A DNA stretch of 64,000 nucleotides from Beijerinckia indica subsp. indica ATCC 9039 (lineage in GTDB: Bacteria; Pseudomonadota; Alphaproteobacteria; Rhizobiales; Beijerinckiaceae): positions 2,423,501 to 2,487,500 of the forward strand of contig NC_010581.1 in the NCBI RefSeq assembly GCF_000019845.1. The letters are read 5' to 3'. Positions 8,799-18,507 of the stretch are shown piece by piece. Position numbers and translations under genes: made by a program. The notes beneath the pieces are model-generated. The model saw only the letters and a list, made by a program, of their open reading frames with translations, was not told the DNA's origin and ran no database searches. The first letter of the stretch is position 1, and each line of letters opens with the position of its first letter.

Positions 8799-11045
8799 TT
8801 ACGGCCAAGAGGCGAGGTATTGATAGGGACGGATGTACCATTTGCTGAGCTTGATCGTGCCACCGCAGGGCGCACCAGGAATACACCCCAGGAAGACTTG
8901 GACGCCAGTCAATTCGATCGATGTCTGAAACGATGGGATCGTGAAGATGGGCGATAGAAGATCATAGGTCCCATCCGGGAAGACGTCGTTTGAATCGTAA
9001 ACACTGGAATTACCCCACGATGAATGGGTAACCACCGTGCCATCCACCTTCCACTTGAAGTAGAAAGCAACGGGGAACAGATTCACGCCGTTGATAATCT
9101 GAAGCCGACAGCCTGCGCGATAGCGATTGCCGGCCACAATGCTAGCTCCAGCTCCATCGTAGTTCGAAGCGCGCGCCGCAGAGATAAGCGTACCGCCCGT
9201 GCCAACTGTCATCCATACCTTCGTCGCATCAGCGGAGCCGTTGCCGAGCGTTCCTGGCGCTGTTCTCGTTGGTACAGTCAACACCATCCGCTTCAGATTG
9301 GTGCTTGTACCATCCGCCTCCATAGCAAATGACGGGAGCGCCAAAGTGTCTGTCGTTCCCCAGCTCGCATCCGCAGAAGCATTAAAGCCGGAGCACAACG
9401 TGCTACCCGCCGCAAAATTCGTCAAACCACCTGAGGTTCCGCCAAGAAGCTGTCGCGCCGAATTAGCCGCACCTTCGTGCTGCAGCAGATTTGTCGGATC
9501 GGCCGCCGCATCAAGGGTGAGAGGAAGGACGACCGGCGCTGGAAGCATGTTGAGCGATGACAGCTTCGAGAAGATATCATTCGCGACACGAATTGCACCC
9601 TTGGAATTCGGGTGCACACCGTCATACGTATAGGGGGGATTGGCTTTTCCAGGATTCAGGGGATCTTGTAGCAATGCATCAAGATTGTAGCACTTCAGCT
9701 TCGGGTTTACTGTGCTCTTCTGTTCACGCCACTGATTGAATTGGAGCCTTTCCGGATAGGTCATGCTCGGATTGCCCAGGCCCGTGCGAGGCCAAATGGA
9801 CTCATTCAGAATGCGAGGAACCGGGTTAAGGCTGAGAAGATAATTGTCAACGGCCGTAGCATCGGTCTCCATCTTGGATAAACTATTGCCAAGGTCATTT
9901 GATCCGCCCTCAGCAAAGAACATATCCGGCGACCAGCCGCCCGATCCAAGCGCGCCCCACCGGGTATTGGCTGTAGTCACCGCAGTAGCGTTGTAATTGG
10001 CGAGAACCTGAGCGAGTGTATTTCCGCCGACAGCCCAGACGCGGGAATTTTCATAGTTCCAACCCATGAGAGACATGAGCGGGGTCATATAGCCGCGCAT
10101 GTAATATGAATCGGCATAGACATTGGAAACATTCGGGATCGTGATTGTCTGAAACGAAAACCCATTTGCGCTGAGGCTCGTGCCGCCATTCGCGACGCGA
10201 ATGGTACGCGCAAGACTGAATGCTGGATCCTGAGACGTATTGTTCGAGACTATAAACTCCGACGTGGAGAGATTCGGAGTATTCGTGGCCCCGTCGAGCG
10301 TCTCCGTCAGGCTGATCGTCGGGACGCCATTACCATTGAATGTGCCCGTGATGTTGGTTCCATTAATCGTCAGTAGGGTGCCATCCGTCGAAGCGGCGTC
10401 AACCGTCGAGCCAGAAGTCGTGCCGGTGATCACTCCGCTGAACACGCCACCTGCCTGTACAGTAAGAGGAGACAACGTGAGAGGGACAAGCGACGATACG
10501 GCATTGATTGCCAGATTAATGCTCGTCGTATTTGGGCTATTCGTAGCGCCGGTGAGCGTTTCCTTCAACGTAATTGTCTTGGTACCACCCGTTGTAAACA
10601 GGCCAGAAACAGTCGTGCCGTTGACGGCAAGCGGCGTTCCATCACTGGAGGTTGCCACGATGGTCGAACCAGGTGTTTGGCCAGTGATGGTGCCAATATA
10701 GGCCGAGCTCGCAGTACCCGTGAGCGGAGAAAGGGAGAGAGTCACGAGCGGGCCCAAGATGTTGTCGGGGACAGCAATCGCCGGACTGTTCGGAACACCA
10801 GAATATGTGACTTGAGACTGTGCGCCTGGAGTCGACGCAAATGTATACGACCATGTGCCATCGACAGCGACGGTAGTGGTTCCAGATTGCACGTTGTCTT
10901 TGTAGACGATAATTGCGGAGCCAGGTGCCATTCCCGACCCGTAATAAGTTTTGTAATCCGCCGTGAAGGGAGCGGGCAGAATTTTTTCTGCGTATTCTGC
11001 AATATGATCCTTCACATATGTGTCAAATATAGAATTGTCAGCCAT
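8799..11045 (-). CDS. large Ig-like repeat protein with SGNH-hydrolase-like domain (paralogue A)
   Basis: 748 aa from ATG 11045, preceded by ttgaggttaagc. Modules: residues 25-92 a first beta domain (GSGMAPGSAIIVYKDN...VDGTWSYTF); two consecutive Ig-like repeats at about 98-180 and 186-262 (LSPLTGTASSAYIGTITG, TITLKETLTGATNSPN); an SGNH/GDSL-hydrolase-like domain at about 280-490 with block II WAVGGNT, block III EGGSNDL (383 Asn) and block V DGVHPN (478 His); and a jelly-roll-like C-terminus. The block I serine would be in YADSYY (313). There is no signal peptide. The layout resembles phage tail or carbohydrate-surface proteins. It is a tandem paralogue of the gene at 11193-13571. Enzyme activity is inferred, not shown. 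Confidence 0.75.
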   Translation of the reverse strand: MADNSIFDTYVKDHIAEYAEKILPAPFTADYKTYYGSGMAPGSAIIVYKDNVQSGTTTVAVDGTWSYTFASTPGAQSQVTYSGVPNSPAIAVPDNILGPLVTLSLSPLTGTASSAYIGTITGQTPGSTIVATSSDGTPLAVNGTTVSGLFTTGGTKTITLKETLTGATNSPNTTSINLAINAVSSLVPLTLSPLTVQAGGVFSGVITGTTSGSTVDAASTDGTLLTINGTNITGTFNGNGVPTISLTETLDGATNTPNLSTSEFIVSNNTSQDPAFSLARTIRVANGGTSLSANGFSFQTITIPNVSNVYADSYYMRGYMTPLMSLMGWNYENSRVWAVGGNTLAQVLANYNATAVTTANTRWGALGSGGWSPDMFFAEGGSNDLGNSLSKMETDATAVDNYLLSLNPVPRILNESIWPRTGLGNPSMTYPERLQFNQWREQKSTVNPKLKCYNLDALLQDPLNPGKANPPYTYDGVHPNSKGAIRVANDIFSKLSSLNMLPAPVVLPLTLDAAADPTNLLQHEGAANSARQLLGGTSGGLTNFAAGSTLCSGFNASADASWGTTDTLALPSFAMEADGTSTNLKRMVLTVPTRTAPGTLGNGSADATKVWMTVGTGGTLISAARASNYDGAGASIVAGNRYRAGCRLQIINGVNLFPVAFYFKWKVDGTVVTHSSWGNSSVYDSNDVFPDGTYDLLSPIFTIPSFQTSIELTGVQVFLGCIPGAPCGGTIKLSKWYIRPYQYLASWP

Positions 11046-11192
11046 GCTTAACCTCAATATTTAATTACCGTCCACAAACACACTCCTGTTACTGGTTGAT
11101 AACAGTGCTTTGCGTCGACGATAAAAATAAGATGTATTTGCATTACCATTACATCGGCATGGCTGCGCAACCAGCCAAACCGATATTCTTGA

Positions 11193-13571
11193 TTACGGAG
11201 CAGCCGCAAGAAACGTGTATGGCCTAATATAAGGTGCTGATATTTCTATCGTTCCACCTGTCGCTGAGCCAGGTACGGATGCAAGGGTCAAAATCAGGCT
11301 AGAAAGCTGGATTGACGACAGAAATGCGGGAACCGTAAATGCTTCCGTCAGAAGATCATATACTCCTTGTGGAAATACTTCGCCCGCATTGGAGAAGCCG
11401 CTTGAAGCATAAGCGATCTGATTAACAATGGTACCATCGACAACCCAACGAAATGTCAATCCGCTGATAAAAATATTGGGACATGAAATTTTCAACTTGA
11501 TGCCGGCACGATAGGTATTTCCGGCAACGATCGGCGTCGCGCCACCATTGAAGGTCTGCGACCGCGCGGAAGAAATAATGGTTGAGGACGTCAAGGTCAG
11601 CCATGTTTTACCGACATCGGCCGCCACCGAGCCAGGCGCGTTTCCGTTCGGAATCGTGATAACCAGCTTCTTTCTGAGAGTTGCTCCATCATCCAAAACG
11701 AGCGCGGAGGACGGCTGCGCACCGGCTGAAGTTGTCCAAGAGGTATCAGCCGAGAGAGTGTAACCGCTCGGCACGACGGAGCCTGCGGCCAGATTGACCG
11801 CCGCACCCGCTGTATTGGAAAAAAGCTGGTTGGCCGAATTATCGGAAACCGCATGTTGCAAAAGGTTGGTCGGATCGGATGCCGCATCTTTGGCATAAGG
11901 GAACACGATCGGAGCCGGAAGCCAGCCCTTCGCACTCATACTGTCAAAAGCCTTTTTCGCGAAAAGGAACCCTGACCACGTGTTCGGGTGAACGCCATCA
12001 TCCGAAACATTCGCAAGCATATGCCCCGGATTGCTCGGATCTTCGAAAATATAACTCACGTCATAAGGAAGTACATAATCATCCGCGACGTTACGTGTAT
12101 TGCTCCAGCTATTATATTGAGTTCTCGTTGCTTGCGCTACAGCATCATTTGAGAAGCTGTTGCGCGGGATAATGTCTAGCAGAGGCATACGCGGCTTCTG
12201 AGCAAGGCCCAGGACATAGTTCTGTGCCGCTGCGGCATCAGTTTGCATTTGCGAAAACGTGCTGCCACCGGAAATATCGTTAGAGCCGCCTTCGAAAAGG
12301 AAGATGTCAGGGTTCCATCCATCCGACCCGATCGCACCATACCTCAGCACAGGCGCGTCAGTGGTCCGACTCCCATTATAAATGCCCAGATCCAGAGATA
12401 AGGTATAACCGCTGACGGCATAAGTGCGAACAGGTGTGTAGTTCCATCCAAGATAAAGCATCAAAGCGCAGGTATATCCTCTCGCATAGCGCGTATTGGC
12501 GTAAACATTACTTACACCAGAAATGTTCACTGCCGTCCACGAATGGCCCAGCGCCGTAAGACTCGTACCGCCACCCGCAACATTGACGATACGACTGAGA
12601 GTAAAAGGTGTGGAAGAGTTGGGTGCACCACTGGCGGTGACGTTGATTGTCTGCGTCGTAACTTTGGGGCTATTGGTCGCGCCAGCAAGAGTTTCTGTAA
12701 TGGTGACCGTTTTCGAACCAGCGGTCGGGAAGTTTGCGGTGACACGAGAGTTACTATAGGAATTAACTGCAATACCATCGCTGGAAGTCGCAGAAATTGT
12801 CGAACCAGCGGTGCTCCCAGTCACGGCACCCGAGAACACGCTACCAGCCGTGATAGTAAGCGGAGAAACGGTTAAGGGAACCAGCGTCGGGCCTGAGACG
12901 GCGGTGATCGTCAAGCTGATGATAGTCAGATTTGGGCTATTCGCCGCGCCAGCAAGAGTTTCCGTGAGCGTGATAGACTTAGTGCCACCGGTCGGGAACG
13001 TGCCTGTGACGCTCGTGCCATTGACAATGAGCGCCGTTCCGTCGCTGGAGGCTGCAACAATGGTCGACCCCGCGGTGACACCGGCAATCGCGCCGGAATA
13101 GGCAACGCCTGCCGAGCCCGTGAGCGGCGATAGTGACAGAGTAGCCAGTGGTCCTGACGTTCCATTACCGCTGTTAGGAATCGTTATTGCGGGGCTTTCC
13201 GGCACACCAGAATAGGTAATGGAGGACTGCGCAGCAGGCGCTGTGGTAAAAGTGAACGACCAAGTCCCGTCAACGGCGACTATCGCGGTCCCCGCCGAAA
13301 CATTGTTTTTGTAAACGGTAACGGTTGAGCCTGGCGCCAGCCCGGAACCCGAGAACGTTTTGTAGTCAGTGGTTGATGGGGCGTTGAGGCTGGAACTGGC
13401 TCCGGTAAAAGCAGATATTCGTATCCATCCATTTGCCTCTGCAACCAGCGCATCAAACGATGGGATGTTAATGGGTGTCAGAGGATCCGATGTATAGACG
13501 CGCCCATTGATTGTAATCTGATTACTCAATCCGCCACCCGGTGGAACCATCGATATATATTGATATGTCAA
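11193..13571 (-). CDS. large Ig-like repeat protein with SGNH-hydrolase-like domain (paralogue B)
   Basis: 792 aa from a TTG at 13571 with aggtgggg just upstream. The N-terminus (ITINGRVYTSDPLTPINIPSFDALVAEANGWI) matches short phage structural proteins with the 'vpdfDaaaLeAnGW' motif, suggesting a virion or tail origin. Then follow a beta domain (70-130), two Ig-like repeats (about 141-224 and 230-313, LTETLAGA(A/T)NSP), and an SGNH-like domain with FEGGSNDI (431 Asn) and DGVHPN (528 His). Where paralogue A has YADSYY, this one has YANTRY, so the block I nucleophile is missing or elsewhere. The C-terminal domain matches paralogue A (VDGT(I/V)V, PxGxYDLL). It lies 147 bases upstream of paralogue A in the same direction. 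Confidence 0.75.
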   Translation of the reverse strand: MTYQYISMVPPGGGLSNQITINGRVYTSDPLTPINIPSFDALVAEANGWIRISAFTGASSSLNAPSTTDYKTFSGSGLAPGSTVTVYKNNVSAGTAIVAVDGTWSFTFTTAPAAQSSITYSGVPESPAITIPNSGNGTSGPLATLSLSPLTGSAGVAYSGAIAGVTAGSTIVAASSDGTALIVNGTSVTGTFPTGGTKSITLTETLAGAANSPNLTIISLTITAVSGPTLVPLTVSPLTITAGSVFSGAVTGSTAGSTISATSSDGIAVNSYSNSRVTANFPTAGSKTVTITETLAGATNSPKVTTQTINVTASGAPNSSTPFTLSRIVNVAGGGTSLTALGHSWTAVNISGVSNVYANTRYARGYTCALMLYLGWNYTPVRTYAVSGYTLSLDLGIYNGSRTTDAPVLRYGAIGSDGWNPDIFLFEGGSNDISGGSTFSQMQTDAAAAQNYVLGLAQKPRMPLLDIIPRNSFSNDAVAQATRTQYNSWSNTRNVADDYVLPYDVSYIFEDPSNPGHMLANVSDDGVHPNTWSGFLFAKKAFDSMSAKGWLPAPIVFPYAKDAASDPTNLLQHAVSDNSANQLFSNTAGAAVNLAAGSVVPSGYTLSADTSWTTSAGAQPSSALVLDDGATLRKKLVITIPNGNAPGSVAADVGKTWLTLTSSTIISSARSQTFNGGATPIVAGNTYRAGIKLKISCPNIFISGLTFRWVVDGTIVNQIAYASSGFSNAGEVFPQGVYDLLTEAFTVPAFLSSIQLSSLILTLASVPGSATGGTIEISAPYIRPYTFLAAAP

Positions 13572-13654
13572 ACTATTTCCCCACCTGGAGTCATTAATTA
13601 TCGATCACGAGGCGCAGCATGGATTTCCGGCGTTGCGTCGCGCGTTGCTCGGTT

Positions 13655-13819
13655 TCATGGATTTATAGAGAGAACGGCCTGGGCCGAGAGGATCGCTCCG
13701 CGCGCTGCGGCAAGATGCATATCTAAATTGGCATTTTCGAGTGCCTGCGCGGCATGCATAAGGCGACTGAGTTCGATATTGATCCGTTCAGTCCAGGCGT
13801 TGAGTTCAGAGCACCGCAT
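13655..13819 (-). CDS. small helical protein overlapping upstream gene
   Basis: 54 aa (begins MRCSELNAWTERI, ends LSAQAVLSINP). The ATG at 13819 overlaps the last 14 bases of the preceding gene in another frame, the compact overlap expected of translationally coupled phage genes. It is Ala/Leu-rich and helical with no membrane span. Function unknown. The support is the coupling and open frame only; no family is recognised. Confidence 0.42.
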   Translation of the reverse strand: MRCSELNAWTERINIELSRLMHAAQALENANLDMHLAAARGAILSAQAVLSINP

Positions 13820-14090
13820 CCGCGCTCGTCACTTGGTGAAGCCGCGCGGAAAGCTCATCGACTTTTCGCTCAAGCTCTTCGACCTTTGCCTTGAGGTCGA
13901 TAATGGTTTCGTTAGCGGTCTTGAGCAATCCAACCAGTTCGGTGACGAGATTCAAGGTTTGACCACTGTCTTCATGCAACTGCTTACGCGCCCAGCCGAT
14001 GATTGCCGCGATCGCGGTCCCTATGCCGCCTACAGCAGTCCATAAAGGCCATGCTTCGGTCTTCTGCCAAAAATCCCCCGTATCGGACAT
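13806..14090 (-). CDS. membrane-anchored coiled-coil protein, phage holin-accessory-like
   Basis: 94 aa from ATG 14090, chosen because of the strong ribosome site aaggagcaaatcgttt directly upstream; the frame is open to 14216 but that extension has no ribosome site. One transmembrane segment (about residues 15-32, PLWTAVGGIGTAIAAIIGWA) is followed by a long heptad-rich coiled coil (LKAKVEELERKVDELSARLH). This layout is common in phage lysis cassettes (haemolysin XhlA- or Rz-like). Together with the two large tail-like proteins downstream it suggests a prophage remnant. The role is inferred from layout and context. Confidence 0.6.
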   Translation of the reverse strand: MSDTGDFWQKTEAWPLWTAVGGIGTAIAAIIGWARKQLHEDSGQTLNLVTELVGLLKTANETIIDLKAKVEELERKVDELSARLHQVTSADAVL

Positions 14091-15080
14091 AAACGATTTG
14101 CTCCTTATTTCTTGTGGCTGAGCCAAGACGACGTCGCCGTGATGATCGGCATCACAGGTGCGACAAAAAAAGCTCTGGATCACGCTCCATTCGTGACCCT
14201 CATAGGGGAAGGACATTTAGGGATTGCCCATTTCCGCCGAAAGGTTGAATCGATCCTGACCTGACGCAACGGACGGCTGCCAGAAGCCATGCGAGCAGAA
14301 AGATGATCCAAGCCTCAAGCCGCAGGCAGCAACCCACGCGCGTCAATCTCGCCCCGAAGCAGGAAATGTTTTCAAACCTTCCTTGCGCCAGTGAGCCCCG
14401 AAAAAGCATTTGAAGCAGAATGACATAACACTATCGGTCAAGTGACCATCACTTCGACCGAAAGGGACTGACAGCAGAACTGAAACCGAATATGCCTCAC
14501 ACCAAATAAACAGATAATCACAAGGATACGAGGCCAGGACTAAAGATGTTTTCTTTGGCGGATACATATCCAAAACGAGTTTCCAGCACGCATCAAAATA
14601 TTATGGCGTGGAAATCTCAGACACAATCTTTGATCGGCGCGGCTAAATGGAAAAATGTACTTAAAACCCACGCCATCGAGTCCGGAGGAGGCATTCCCTT
14701 GATGCGAGAAGGCGCCGGAATCACCCGGAATCGAGATGCTGTTCGGGCATCAACTCACGAATCACCAGCTTCCCGTGCGGCACAACGGCTGTGCTTTCAT
14801 TCGGACCAATAGGGAAATCGCGACTATTCGGCGCCAGGATCGGAAATTTTTGGAGATTCGATTCGTCAAAACTCTTCCGGCGCACCCAGAGCATGTCATC
14901 TCATGCCGATTTAAAGAGGCATATTCCGAAATGCACGTGGCAGCGCTCTTTGGCTCGTCACACAGGTTTAAAGCCCACGCTTTACAAGAGCGTTAAGTGT
15001 CCAACCACAAGACAGGTTTGATAAAAAGTTGGACAAAAAAAAAGAAAAATCCCAATAATATCAAATGGGTGTTTATGCGA
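14091..15080. other. long intergenic stretch without recognisable genes
   Basis: About 990 bases between the phage-like cassette and tRNA-Cys. Short open frames exist on both strands but none has both a ribosome site and a recognisable domain. A near-perfect hairpin (cggtcaagtga / tcacttcgaccg) lies near 14434-14460. The base composition is mixed, and it may be decayed accessory DNA next to the tRNA genes. Confidence 0.45.
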
Positions 15081-15154
15081 TGGAGGCCTCGCCCGGAATC
15101 GAACCGGGGTGCAAGGATTTGCAGTCCTCTGCGTAACCACTCCGCCACGAGGCC
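15081..15154 (-). tRNA. tRNA-Cys (GCA)
   Basis: On the minus strand a full cloverleaf reads GGCCTCG acceptor, anticodon loop CTGCAAA (anticodon GCA), T-arm GGTTCGATTCC, closing CGAGGCC, discriminator T and an encoded CCA at 15081-15083. Confidence 0.95.
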
Positions 15155-15362
15155 TCGATCAGCCGCTGCGCCGCTTCAAATCGGCTGCGGTGCGGGGGAT
15201 GGTTTTGCACCCCGCTTGGTGCCTATAGCAAAGGATGCGGCCATCCTGCAAGGAAGGACGATAAGAAAATCCATTCTCAATTTTGTCCAACCCAAATTTC
15301 GATTAGGCCTTTGCAAAGTGCGATCAAGCTTGCTATATGGCCCTCCATCGCTTCGGCAACGA

Positions 15363-15438
15363 TCCCTGATAGCTCAGCCGGTAGAGCAATCGACTGTTAA
15401 TCGATCGGTCGCAGGTTCGAGTCCTGCTCAGGGAGCCA
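15363..15438 (+). tRNA. tRNA-Asn (GTT)
   Basis: Cloverleaf with acceptor TCCCTGA / TCAGGGA, D-arm AGCTCAGCCGGTAGAGC, anticodon loop CTGTTAA (GTT), T-arm GGTTCGAGTCC, discriminator G and an encoded CCA at 15436-15438. Confidence 0.96.
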
Positions 15439-15607
15439 ATTCTCGAATATTCCCATAAATTCAAGTATTTGCCGTGTTCATAGCCGGTCTTGCAGTGGTG
15501 TCGAAGATTGTACGGCTCCAGGAGCGTCGCCTGAGACTGGCGCTCAGGAGCCGAATCCTTCTCAAATCCTATCGCAAAGTCTCTGGTCGTCCTTGCCGTT
15601 GACTTCC

Positions 15608-16063
15608 TCACGCTCCCAAGGGCGGAATGATATATTCCTCGGCTGCAAGCCAGAACCCGCGCAGATCATGAGGCAAGGCATCCTGCACATTGGCGATTTG
15701 GCCAGGCGATAAATGTCGCGACAGAACCATGAAAACGGCCCGGATAGCTTCTTTGGCATCGAGCGGCCGGATGTCCGAGAGCCATTTCGAGACCTCGACT
15801 ATAAATTCATCCAAATTATAATCCGTAGGCTGTTTGGCCGGCTGGAACTGGTCATAATAAACGCCACGGACGAGAAGCGGCAATTCTGCGCCGAGATGGG
15901 CCGAAAGCTCCACAGGCAGCCTATCGCGTAGCTTATGAAGCACGATGGAAAGGACCTTCCAAGCAACTTTCCGATCCGGACCGATCGTCGCTTCGATTTC
16001 ATCAAGCCACGTGTTTGTCGTCTGGAGCGTCTTATCGAAAACTTCGAGGCCAGTCGCGCTCAT
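15608..16063 (-). CDS. DUF2267 domain-containing protein
   Basis: 151 aa matching the DUF2267 family along its whole length: FDKTLQTTNTWLDEI near the start, then the typical core AWKVLSIVLHKLRDRLPVE...LGAELPLLVRGVYYDQFQP and a C-terminal helical half DAKEAIRAVFMVLSRHLSPGQI...LPHDLRGFW. It is cytosolic; the function is not established (family members are linked to stress or envelope maintenance). Start ATG 16063. It stands alone between tRNA-Asn and the arsenic operon. Confidence 0.85.
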   Translation of the reverse strand: MSATGLEVFDKTLQTTNTWLDEIEATIGPDRKVAWKVLSIVLHKLRDRLPVELSAHLGAELPLLVRGVYYDQFQPAKQPTDYNLDEFIVEVSKWLSDIRPLDAKEAIRAVFMVLSRHLSPGQIANVQDALPHDLRGFWLAAEEYIIPPLGA

Positions 16064-16205
16064 GGGTTTCTCCCTTTTTAGAGTTTGGTAAGCAAACGGA
16101 TCGAACGCTGATCTGTTCCACTTCCCATTGCGCGATCATTGGCTACGGCGACTCGAACTCTTTCGAATCAAAGCCCGCATCGTTCGATCTCTTAGGCAAA
16201 AGTCC

Positions 16206-16961
16206 CTACGTGCTTTTGCTTGGAACCGCCACGACCGGAGCGGCTGGATCAGCCAGGTTTCTCGCTGGGTGACCCGCCTCCTTGCGCTCAGAATAGCGAT
16301 CCACGAGTTGATCTGTATACGGACGCGCGAGAAGCGTGAAACGGATCAATTCCTCCATAACGTCAACGATCCGATCGTAAAAACTCGAAGGCCTCATCCG
16401 GCCCGCTTCGTCAAATTCCTGATAGGCTTTGGCAATGCTCGATTGATTGGGAATAGTGAACATCCGCATCCAACGGCCCATGAGACGCAACGTGTTAACA
16501 GCGTTAAAACTTTGCGATCCCCCGGAGACCTGCATGACAGCCAGCGTGCGTCCCTGTGTTGGCCGCATGCCTTTCATCGCGAGTGGAAGATGATCGATTT
16601 GCGCCTTCATCAAGCCAGTAATCTGGCCATGCCGCTCGGGGCTGCACCAGACCTGCCCCTCGGACCACAGAGAATGTTCGCGCAATTCCATGATCGCGGG
16701 ATGATTGTCATCGGGAATCTGATCGGGAAAAGGCAGATCGAACGGATCGAAAATGCGCGTTTCGGCACCGAACAATTGCAACAGCCGCGCGGCTTCCTCG
16801 ACCGCCAGGCGCGAGTAGGAGCGCGGCCTAAGAGAACCGTAGAGCAAAAGAATACGAGGTGGCGGCTGATCGGGTCCAAGCCCCTGCCCCGGCCTTTTGA
16901 TAACATAGCGAGGATCAAGCGCTGGGAGATGGGTTGCATCGGGGAGTTCGCGCAGTCTCAT
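16206..16961 (-). CDS. arsH: arsenical resistance flavoprotein ArsH
   Basis: 251 aa, an NADPH-dependent FMN reductase of the ArsH type, which oxidises trivalent organoarsenicals and handles redox stress in arsenic resistance. Visible are the flavodoxin-like FMN loop [13 protein letters not shown], the ArsH-typical [11 protein letters not shown] and [13 protein letters not shown], then [13 protein letters not shown] and [13 protein letters not shown]. It is the last gene of the ars operon, 7 bases after acr3. Confidence 0.93.
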   Translation of the reverse strand: MRLRELPDATHLPALDPRYVIKRPGQGLGPDQPPPRILLLYGSLRPRSYSRLAVEEAARLLQLFGAETRIFDPFDLPFPDQIPDDNHPAIMELREHSLWSEGQVWCSPERHGQITGLMKAQIDHLPLAMKGMRPTQGRTLAVMQVSGGSQSFNAVNTLRLMGRWMRMFTIPNQSSIAKAYQEFDEAGRMRPSSFYDRIVDVMEELIRFTLLARPYTDQLVDRYSERKEAGHPARNLADPAAPVVAVPSKST

Positions 16962-16968
16962 TTATCCC

Positions 16969-18051
16969 TCAAGCTTTGGATGGTGTCGGAACAGTGCCGC
17001 AGGATTGCGGAAACCAGCGGTGTCCGAGCCTCAAGGCTACATGGACGAGAAGCAGTAACACCGGCACTTCCACGAGAGGACCAATGACAGCAGCAAAGGC
17101 AACCGGCGAGGCAAGACCGAAAGCCGCGATGGCGACGGCGATCGCCAATTCGAAATTATTGCCGGCAGCGGTAAAAGCGATCGCCGTTGTACGAGGATAA
17201 GCGGCCTCGATCAGCTTGCCCATGACGAAACTGATTGAGAATTGAATGATGAAATAAAGCGACAAAGGGATCGCGATCCGCACCGCATCGACAGGCAGGC
17301 GCAGGACATCACCGCCCTTCAAACTGAACATGGCGACAATAGTGAACAGGAGCGCGGCCAAGGTCATCGGGCTGATACGGGGAAGAAATTCGTGCTCGTA
17401 CCAGGCTCGGCCCTTGAGAGCGATGAGGATGCGGCGCGTGAGGAAACCAGCCAGGAAAGGAATGCCGAGATAGATCAACACCGCCTCGGCAATGGTCCAA
17501 AAACTCACATTGACAATGCTGCCTTGCAGACCGAACAGAGGTGGAAGAAGCGTCAGGAAGATCCAGGCATAGATGCTGAAGAACAGGATCTGGAAGATCG
17601 AATTGAAGGCAACCAGACCCGCGACATATTGATTGTCACCACGCGCGAGCTGGTTCCAGACAAGGACCATGGCGATACACCGCGCGAGGCCAATCAGGAT
17701 GAGCCCGGTCATATATTCGGGTGAATCACGCAGGAAGAGAACGGCCAGTGCGAACATGAGGACAGGCCCGATCAGCCAGTTCTGCACAAGGGAGAGAGCC
17801 AGAATCCGCTTGTCCCGAAAGACCTCATGAAGCTCCTCGTAACGCACCTTTGCCAGCGGCGGATACATCATGAGGATGAGCCCGATGGCGATCGGAATAT
17901 TGGTCGTGCCGACCGACAGTGCGTTCAAGGCTTCCGGCAAGCCTTTGAAGGCCGTGCCGAGAAGGACACCGCCAGCCATGGCAGCAAAAATCCAGACCGT
18001 GAGATAACGGTCCAGGAAAGAGAGGCGAGACTCGGGTTGAACAGAGGACAT
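16969..18051 (-). CDS. acr3: ACR3-type arsenite efflux permease
   Basis: 360 aa, ten-helix arsenite exporter of the ACR3/BART superfamily, which expels As(III) through the inner membrane. Diagnostic segments are [35 protein letters not shown] and [16 protein letters not shown], the last with the conserved helix-4 cysteine. A second conserved region is [13 protein letters not shown], with its essential Glu. The ATG at 18051 has a gggaga ribosome site; the open frame begins 8 codons earlier at 18075 but without one. It lies between the broken arsC and arsH. Confidence 0.95.
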   Translation of the reverse strand: MSSVQPESRLSFLDRYLTVWIFAAMAGGVLLGTAFKGLPEALNALSVGTTNIPIAIGLILMMYPPLAKVRYEELHEVFRDKRILALSLVQNWLIGPVLMFALAVLFLRDSPEYMTGLILIGLARCIAMVLVWNQLARGDNQYVAGLVAFNSIFQILFFSIYAWIFLTLLPPLFGLQGSIVNVSFWTIAEAVLIYLGIPFLAGFLTRRILIALKGRAWYEHEFLPRISPMTLAALLFTIVAMFSLKGGDVLRLPVDAVRIAIPLSLYFIIQFSISFVMGKLIEAAYPRTTAIAFTAAGNNFELAIAVAIAAFGLASPVAFAAVIGPLVEVPVLLLLVHVALRLGHRWFPQSCGTVPTPSKA

Positions 18052-18114
18052 AGATAATCTCCCAGGCGTGACCATGCCTGCGCCAAGAGCCTTGAGACAG
18101 TGAAGAAGAAAAGC

Positions 18115-18507
18115 TTAGATCACGCGCTGGCCGTCATCATCGACAACCGCCCATCCTCCTTTGTGAAACGATCTTGCTGCGGCTTGGGCAAGAGACCGAG
18201 AACGGTTTCGGAAGGTCGGCAGAGTTTGACGCCGAGCGGCGAGACGACGATCGGACGATTGATCAGGATCGGATGCGCCATCATGGCATCGATCAATTGC
18301 GCAAAGCGTATCCTTCTCACGGATCACGGCCCGCACCGGCACGCCCATGCGAGCAATGAGCTGTTCCAGCAGAGGCCGGCTCGGCGGCGTCTTCAAATAT
18401 TCGATGACATGCGGCTCGATGCCGGCATTGCGGATCATCGCCAAGGTGTTGCGCGACGTACCGCAATCAGGATTGTGGTAGATGATAATGTCGATGGGGG
18501 CACTCAT
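18115..18507 (-). pseudogene. arsC: glutaredoxin-type arsenate reductase, degenerate
   Basis: The first ~65 codons encode a normal ArsC N-terminus (IIIYHNPDCGTSRNTLAMIRN with the catalytic Cys; EYLKTPPSRPLLEQLIARMG; AVIREKD). After REKD, near 18295-18312, the frame changes. The expected continuation, LIDAMMAHPILINRPIV...LCRPSETVLGLLP with the oxyanion-binding arginines, is present but one frame away, and about 13-14 codons expected between REK and LIDAMM are missing. Near 18147-18155 a second shift brings the ending AVVDDDGQRVI back into the first frame. The single open frame (130 aa) therefore reads nonsense across the active-site arginine region. Two independent frame disruptions make simple sequencing error less likely, but it cannot be excluded. 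Its ATG overlaps the LMW arsC stop by one base. Confidence 0.85.

Noticed and set aside
13560..14045. 161-codon plus-strand frame opposite the phage-like small genes
   Set aside because: Antisense to better-supported genes with ribosome sites, and of no recognisable family.
8799..14090. Complete prophage
   Set aside because: No integrase, terminase, portal, capsid or attachment repeats could be seen; only tail- and lysis-like genes are present.
13806..14216. Longer start (14216) for the membrane coiled-coil gene
   Set aside because: The added 42 residues are not hydrophobic or conserved, while the ATG at 14090 has a textbook ribosome site.
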